Assembly (NCBI RefSeq): GCF_006539185.1
Contig: NZ_BJMN01000017.1
Span: forward strand, 1 to 64,000
Origin: Streptomyces gardneri
GTDB lineage: Bacteria; Actinomycetota; Actinomycetes; Streptomycetales; Streptomycetaceae
DNA: 64,000 bases
Reading direction: 5' to 3'
Positions 60,629-64,000 of the stretch are shown one piece after another (position 1 is the stretch's first letter; every line of letters starts with the position of its first letter). The notes under the pieces were generated by a model. The model saw only the letters and a list, made by a program, of their open reading frames with translations. It searched no databases and had not been told where the DNA came from. The position numbers and the translations under genes are program-made.

Positions 60629-60653
60629 CGCAATCACGCACCAGCTCGTAAGA
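60629..60653. repeat. Right inverted repeat of the IS5-type element
   Basis: Reverse complement begins TCTTACGAGC; one mismatch to the left end. Confidence 0.85.
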
Positions 60654-60731
60654 CCGACATCCCCAAGGCCTGTCCCGTAAGTGATCTCCGAGTCGCCTCG
60701 GGCAGGGTTGACCACGGTGAAACCCATTGAT

Positions 60732-60840
60732 CTATCCGGCGAGGGCGAGGTTGTGCATCCGGGCGATGCCGAGCATGGCGTGGTGCAAGTTCACCCGGGT
60801 CCTGCCACCCCGCACCCGCGGGGGTGGTCCCGCCAACCGT
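60732..60840 (-). pseudogene. 3' end of another IS5-type transposase
   Basis: RTRVNLHHAMLGIARMHNLALAG then TAG at 60734-60732 is the usual C-terminus of a second group of Streptomyces IS5-like transposases. The TCCCGTAAGTGATC stretch near 60674 may be that element's end. The rest of the gene is missing. Confidence 0.55.
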
Positions 60841-60894
60841 CAGTATCCCGCCTGCGGCACTATGCGTTTTGAGGTCCTGCCGGGTGGTTCTGCT

Positions 60895-61053
60895 GGGTCT
60901 CCGGCGACTGGGTCGACCTGATCACCTGCCTCACCCACCAGCAGGCCACGGCGACGGTCCTGGTCACTCACGATCGCACCCCACTTCACCGCCGTCGACC
61001 AGATCTCCGAAGTCCACGAAGGCCACCTCTGCCTGCCCGCAACAGCCCGCTGA
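60895..61053 (+). pseudogene. ABC-transporter ATPase C-terminal fragment
   Basis: DWVDLITCLTHQQATATVLVTHDR holds the H-loop (VTHD) of an ABC ATPase; after a one-base shift near 60980 it continues HFTAVDQISEVHEGHLCLPA and ends. Walker A/B motifs are absent. Relic. Confidence 0.5.
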
Positions 61054-61174
61054 TCCTCCGACGTGCACAGGCCCGGGGACGTGCCCCAGCACACTGGGGC
61101 GCGTGCCCCGTCCCGTAGTCCGCAGTATGAGATGGCCTTCCGGGCGGCAGCCGGGTTCTGCCAGCATGGCCCGC

Positions 61175-61231
61175 ATGCAGCAGCCGCTGATTATCAACGG
61201 CAGCGTGCCGGCACCGAGCCCGGAGGAGTAA
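61175..61231 (+). CDS. Putative leader peptide (18 residues) before the ACT protein
   Basis: MQQPLIINGSVPAPSPEE, ATG 61175 to TAA 61229-61231 (ATG 61166 also in frame). Contains a Leu-Ile-Ile run and a Val shortly before a strong terminator, as in branched-chain amino-acid attenuators. No clear ribosome site, so translation is unproven. Confidence 0.35.
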   Translation: MQQPLIINGSVPAPSPEE

Positions 61232-61257
61232 CCCTCCCTGGTTCACCGCCCGCACGC

Positions 61258-61294
61258 AGACCTCTCGCGCCTCGCGAGGGGTCTTTTCCGTTTT
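61258..61294 (+). terminator. Intrinsic terminator / attenuator
   Basis: 12-bp stem (61258-61269 with 61273-61284, one G-U pair), 3-nt loop, directly followed by TTTTCCGTTTT. It lies between the leader frame and the ACT gene, 40 bp before the ATG, so it could block or regulate transcription of that gene. Confidence 0.75.
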
Positions 61295-61333
61295 CCGGGG
61301 CCCACCACGGCCCCCATAGACAGGACCACCACC

Positions 61334-61627
61334 ATGGAACACGCCCGGCTCAACGTCACCCTCCGGCCCGGTCCCGGAACGCTCGCACGTCTTGCCGCCA
61401 CCCTCAACAACCACCACGTGCTCGACCTCGCGTACACCATCTCATCACCGGCCTCAGCTACGGCCGTCGTACGCGTACCGCGCTCCGACGCCCCGCGCGC
61501 ACAGCACAAGCTGAGCAGACTCATCGACGTGATCGACGTGTTGCTGGATCCCGCCTCGGCCAGCACCCCAGAAGGGCCAGGCCTTCCCACTACCCAACAT
61601 TCCGCCACTGGCGCAGCCCGCCCGTGA
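61334..61627 (+). CDS. Small ACT-domain protein, IlvM-like
   Basis: 97 residues. RLNVTLRPGPGTLARLAATLNNHHVLDLAYTI and ATAVVRVPRSDAPRAQHKLSRLIDVIDV follow the betaalphabetabetaalphabeta ACT pattern and resemble IlvM, the small regulatory subunit of acetolactate synthase II, in size and in the closing LxxLIDVxxV. In IlvM the ACT domain binds the large subunit and, in other isozymes, valine. No catalytic ilv gene is nearby. Preceded by a terminator and possible leader peptide, suggesting attenuation. Confidence 0.6.
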   Translation: MEHARLNVTLRPGPGTLARLAATLNNHHVLDLAYTISSPASATAVVRVPRSDAPRAQHKLSRLIDVIDVLLDPASASTPEGPGLPTTQHSATGAARP

Positions 61628-61814
61628 ACGATTCGACCGATGCCCTGAGCAACGTGGTCCACTCCCGCACCACCAGACTCACCCCGCCCTCGGATCCTGA
61701 ACCGAGCTGTTCGCCCGCTCAGCGATCACATTTCCGCTTCCCCAGACAGACCGGTGTCCGTGAACAGGTGGAAAACGCAGGGCACCTGGTCGAACAACTT
61801 AATCGCCACGGAAC

Positions 61815-62165
61815 TTGGCCGAGCGGATGGACGGCCGACAGCATGTTTCCCCGGGCCAGGTGCTGGTATCCGAGACTGGTGAGCTGTTGGAGAGCCATCA
61901 GGTTCGGCGCATCGTGCATGTTGCCGCGGCCGAGGGAGAACCCGGCTCCGGCTGCCGCCAAGTGATGGAGTCGAACCGGTGTGTCCGCGACATCCTGGCC
62001 GAAATTGACCGGATTGCCGAGGTCGGCGAGTCACTGCGCTCGCTCGTCCTGCCGCTGCTGGGAACCGGCGGAGACAACAGCGACCTGCACCGCACGGTGG
62101 ACACCTTGCTGTCAGCCATCGTGAGCTACTTCGAAGCCCATCCGGCCTCCCGCATCCGGGCGGGG
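61815..62165 (+). pseudogene. Macro-domain protein remnant
   Basis: VHVAAAEGEPGSGCRQVMES, CVRDILAEIDRIAEVGE and LRSLVLPLLGTGGDNSDLHRTVDTLLSAIVSYFE are the second half of a macro (ADP-ribose-binding) domain; LPLLGTGG is the usual loop. The first strands are missing or altered and the frame then runs into IS debris, reaching a stop at 62618. Truncated at both ends. Confidence 0.5.
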
Positions 62166-62189
62166 AGCTTCCTTCGGATCATCGGACCA

Positions 62190-62300
62190 TGTGTCTCGTT
62201 GACTGGCGCCCAGTGGGCGAGGATCGAGCCGTTGCTGCCGGACCGCACTCCAAGGCGGACCGCACTCCAAGGCGGGGCGGGAGGTGGGGGGCTCGCTGTG
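62190..62300 (+). pseudogene. IS5-type transposase N-terminal fragment with 17-bp tandem duplication
   Basis: LTGAQWARIEPLLPDRTPRR is the common start of IS5-group transposases. A perfect 17-bp tandem duplication (62240-62256 and 62257-62273, unit GGACCGCACTCCAAGGC) breaks the frame right after it. Confidence 0.6.
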
Positions 62301-62632
62301 CGTCTCCAGATCGGCAGGGGATCCAGCCCCCAGTGGTCGCCGTCCCGGCGGCGGGGTCACGCCGGTACACGTGGAGGTTTCGGCAGGTCCACGTCGCAGC
62401 CCATGCCTTCCACCACCCCGCTCGTCGACAGACCGAGTGCGCGTGCGCACCCGACTACCGGCTCGACCACGGCAGGTCCAGTGCACTACGACACCTCGCC
62501 GGAGCTGTGTGCTGCGCTCCCGGCGCACATCCAGGCAGCGCAGCCGGACATCGCGGCCCCCATCCGCGACGGATCTCACCGAACCCGGCGGTGCCGCCGG
62601 TACGGCCGAAGGATCTGAACGAATAGTGGGAA
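62301..62632. other. Gap; IS debris, nothing intact
   Basis: About 330 bp between the transposase fragment and the desaturase end. Frames are short and without recognisable motifs; probably more of the decayed IS. Confidence 0.4.
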
Positions 62633-63751
62633 TCAGGCCGCGACGAGCTTTTGCTCACGGTCCGGCATCTTGACCTTGGGCTTCTTGTTCGGCAGCGAGA
62701 GCCGGAAGACCTTGTGCCACGCGGAGAACACCTGCTTGGGCAGCGGCCCGGTGACGTACTCCAGCTCGTACTTCTCGAACAGCGCGCGCACCTTCACCGC
62801 GACCTCGGCGTACCGGTTGCTCGGCAGGTCCGGGAACAGGTGGTGCTCGATCTGGTGCGACAGGTTGCCGGTCATGAAGTGCATGGCCTTGCTGCCGCTG
62901 ATGTTCGCCGAGCCCATCATCTGGCGCAGGTACCACTGGCCGCGCGTCTCGCCCTTGATCGACCGGCGCTCGAAGACCTGCACGCCCTCGGGGAAGTGCC
63001 CGCACATGATCACCGAGTGGGACCAGATGTTGCGGACCAGGTTCGCGGTGAACGTGGCGGCGAGCGTGGTGAGGAACGACGGGCCCGAGAGCAGCGGGTG
63101 GATCACGTAGTCCTTGAGGACCTGCTTGCGGATCTTGCGGCCCACGGCCTTGGCCCGCGCGCGGAACTCCGGGTTGTTGCGGCGGCGCTTGTGCAGGTTC
63201 CTGCCGAGTTCCAGGTCGTACGCTGCGATGCCGTACTCGAAGAAGCAGGCGTTGATGAAGTTCCACAGCGGCTGGCCGAGGTGGAACGGGTGCCACCTCT
63301 GGTCCTCGTCGACGCGCATGATGCCGTAGCCGAGGTCGTTGTCCTTGCCGATCACGTTGGTGTACGTGTGGTGCAGCTCGTTGTGCGAGTGCTTCCACTG
63401 GTCGGACGGCGAGACGTGATCCCACTCCCAGGTGGTGGAGTGGATCTTCGGGTCCCGCATCCAGTCCCACTGGCCGTGCAGGACGTTGTGGCCGATCTCC
63501 ATGTTGTCCATGATCTTCGCCACGGACAGCCCGGCGGTGCCGATCAGCCACGCGGGCGGGAAGATCGAGAACAGCAGCACGCCCCTGCTGACCAGCTCGA
63601 GCTTGCGCTGCGCCGAGATGACCTTACGGATGTAGGCGGCGTCTTTCTCGCCCCGGCTGGCGATCACCTCATCGCGGATCGCGTCCAGCTCGCGGCCGAG
63701 CTCCTCGATCTGCTCCGCGGTCAGGTGGGCGGTGGGGTCGATGGCGGTCAA
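62633..63751 (-). CDS. Membrane fatty-acid (acyl-CoA/acyl-lipid) desaturase
   Basis: 372 residues. Three histidine boxes bind the di-iron centre: IGHNVLHGQWDW, HSHNELHHTYTN and NLSHQIEHHLFPDLP. Two pairs of membrane helices (PAWLIGTAGL, FLTTLAATFTANL). It inserts a double bond into fatty acyl chains using O2 and electrons from a reductase. TTG 63751 follows GGAG at 5 nt and gives the conserved start. The gene upstream (63759 on) is a ferredoxin-type reductase, 7 bp away, as in mycobacterial DesA3/Rv3230c. Confidence 0.9.
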   Translation of the reverse strand: MTAIDPTAHLTAEQIEELGRELDAIRDEVIASRGEKDAAYIRKVISAQRKLELVSRGVLLFSIFPPAWLIGTAGLSVAKIMDNMEIGHNVLHGQWDWMRDPKIHSTTWEWDHVSPSDQWKHSHNELHHTYTNVIGKDNDLGYGIMRVDEDQRWHPFHLGQPLWNFINACFFEYGIAAYDLELGRNLHKRRRNNPEFRARAKAVGRKIRKQVLKDYVIHPLLSGPSFLTTLAATFTANLVRNIWSHSVIMCGHFPEGVQVFERRSIKGETRGQWYLRQMMGSANISGSKAMHFMTGNLSHQIEHHLFPDLPSNRYAEVAVKVRALFEKYELEYVTGPLPKQVFSAWHKVFRLSLPNKKPKVKMPDREQKLVAA

Positions 63752-63758
63752 GGTGCTC

Positions 63759-64000
63759 CTACCGTTCGATATCGCAGGGGCCCGCCGCGGCGGACACGCA
63801 GGTCTGGATGAGGACGCCCGGCTCGGCATCGGTGATTTCGCCGGTGCGCAGGTCGCGGACGGCGCCCGCCTTGAGCGGCGTGACGCAGCCGAAGCAGATC
63901 CCCATGCGGCACCCTGACGGCATGAGCACGCCGGCCTCCTCGCCGACGTCCAGCAACGGCGTGGCACCGTCCGCGTCGACGGTCTTGCCGGTGGCGCTGA
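63759..64000 (-). CDS. Ferredoxin-type oxidoreductase, C-terminal [2Fe-2S] domain (partial)
   Basis: Enters from the right edge; only the last 80 residues are seen. [28 protein letters not shown] and [11 protein letters not shown] hold four cysteines of a plant-type [2Fe-2S] cluster (C-x5-C-x2-C...C; the first being in SGCR). The FAD/NADPH reductase part should lie beyond the window. It probably passes electrons to the desaturase encoded immediately downstream. Confidence 0.85.
   Translation of the reverse strand, partial: SATGKTVDADGATPLLDVGEEAGVLMPSGCRMGICFGCVTPLKAGAVRDLRTGEITDAEPGVLIQTCVSAAAGPCDIER

Larger units (their letters stand above)
59609..60653 (+). mobile_element. IS5-type insertion sequence, intact
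   Basis: About 1045 bp with 25-bp terminal inverted repeats: 59609-59633 and 60629-60653, starting TCTTACGAGCTGGTGCGT, with one mismatch. One transposase gene fills it. No obvious target duplication was seen beyond a few bases. It lies downstream of the NADP-binding gene and next to older IS debris. Confidence 0.85.

Noticed and set aside
1..64000. tRNA, rRNA, CRISPR arrays or a biosynthetic gene cluster
   Set aside because: No cloverleaf with a TTCGA-type loop, no repeat-spacer pattern and no PKS/NRPS/terpene/RiPP core genes were recognised by eye; a computed search could still find a tRNA.

Overview
The window looks like a piece of a Streptomyces (or very close actinomycete) chromosome. 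Base composition is very GC-rich, codon third positions are almost always G or C, GTG and occasional TTG starts are common, and the gene families are typical of the genus: MocR regulator, SpoIIE phosphatase with an ATPase domain, streptogrisin-type protease, mycothiol-dependent DinB-like enzyme, secreted CAP protein and Pro/Thr-rich lipoproteins. Many broken genes, two IS elements and several recombinase and transposase remnants suggest a chromosome arm or other accessory region rather than the core. I see no rRNA, tRNA, CRISPR array or large biosynthetic cluster.

Left part (1-19 kb). A galactose oxidase-like copper radical oxidase (cut by the window edge) is divergent from a DyP peroxidase that carries four C-terminal repeats. 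Next come small unknown or secreted proteins, an interrupted helix-turn-helix gene, a glyoxalase-fold protein, a GNAT acetyltransferase, a divergent pirin / AhpD-like pair sharing an inverted-repeat operator, a DUF1275 membrane protein, a MocR regulator divergent from an MFS exporter and a PanE-like reductase, and a large sensor phosphatase (SpoIIE type).

Centre-left (19.6-31.6 kb). This is the most coherent block. A leftward operon encodes a thioredoxin-like lipoprotein (WCGNC), a TlpA-like lipoprotein (WCAPC), the membrane electron carrier CcdA, a lipoprotein resembling the DsbD N-terminal domain, and a histidine kinase. Together they resemble a DsbD reductase split into separate genes. The promoter of this operon and that of a nearby secreted CAP-domain protein share the same layout: three direct repeats at exactly 11-bp steps, then exactly 45 bp from the third repeat to a TAnGCT -10 box. 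An OmpR-family response regulator with no adjacent kinase lies convergent to the CAP gene and is the obvious candidate to bind these sites and to partner the operon's kinase. A second, CseB/CseC-like two-component pair follows, coupled to a D-Ala-D-Ala carboxypeptidase and a membrane endo/exonuclease/phosphatase-family protein.

Centre (31.6-39.7 kb). A 2.8-kb IS256-family element with 27-bp inverted repeats and a passenger gene (DUF1963-like) has split a STAS-domain gene. The two halves can be rejoined in frame across a 9-bp target duplication. Beyond it are short actinomycete-type genes of unknown function and fragments.

Right part (39.7-64 kb). An Old Yellow Enzyme and its MarR regulator, glucose-6-phosphate dehydrogenase, and a TehA/SLAC1-like transporter are intact. 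Next to them lies a decay zone: a frameshifted histidine phosphatase, a frameshifted membrane protein and a GH2-AbfB glycosidase remnant. A streptogrisin-type protease with a perfect LacI-type palindrome in its leader, a LamG fragment, an OGG-fold protein, an aldo/keto reductase with a divergent LysR regulator and a quinone oxidoreductase follow. After these come integrase, replication-relaxation, FG-GAP and HTH remnants, an HxlR regulator with a divergent NADP-binding protein, an intact IS5-type element, and a small IlvM-like ACT protein preceded by a possible leader peptide and a strong terminator (candidate attenuator). The window ends with a fatty-acid desaturase and the end of its probable ferredoxin-type reductase.
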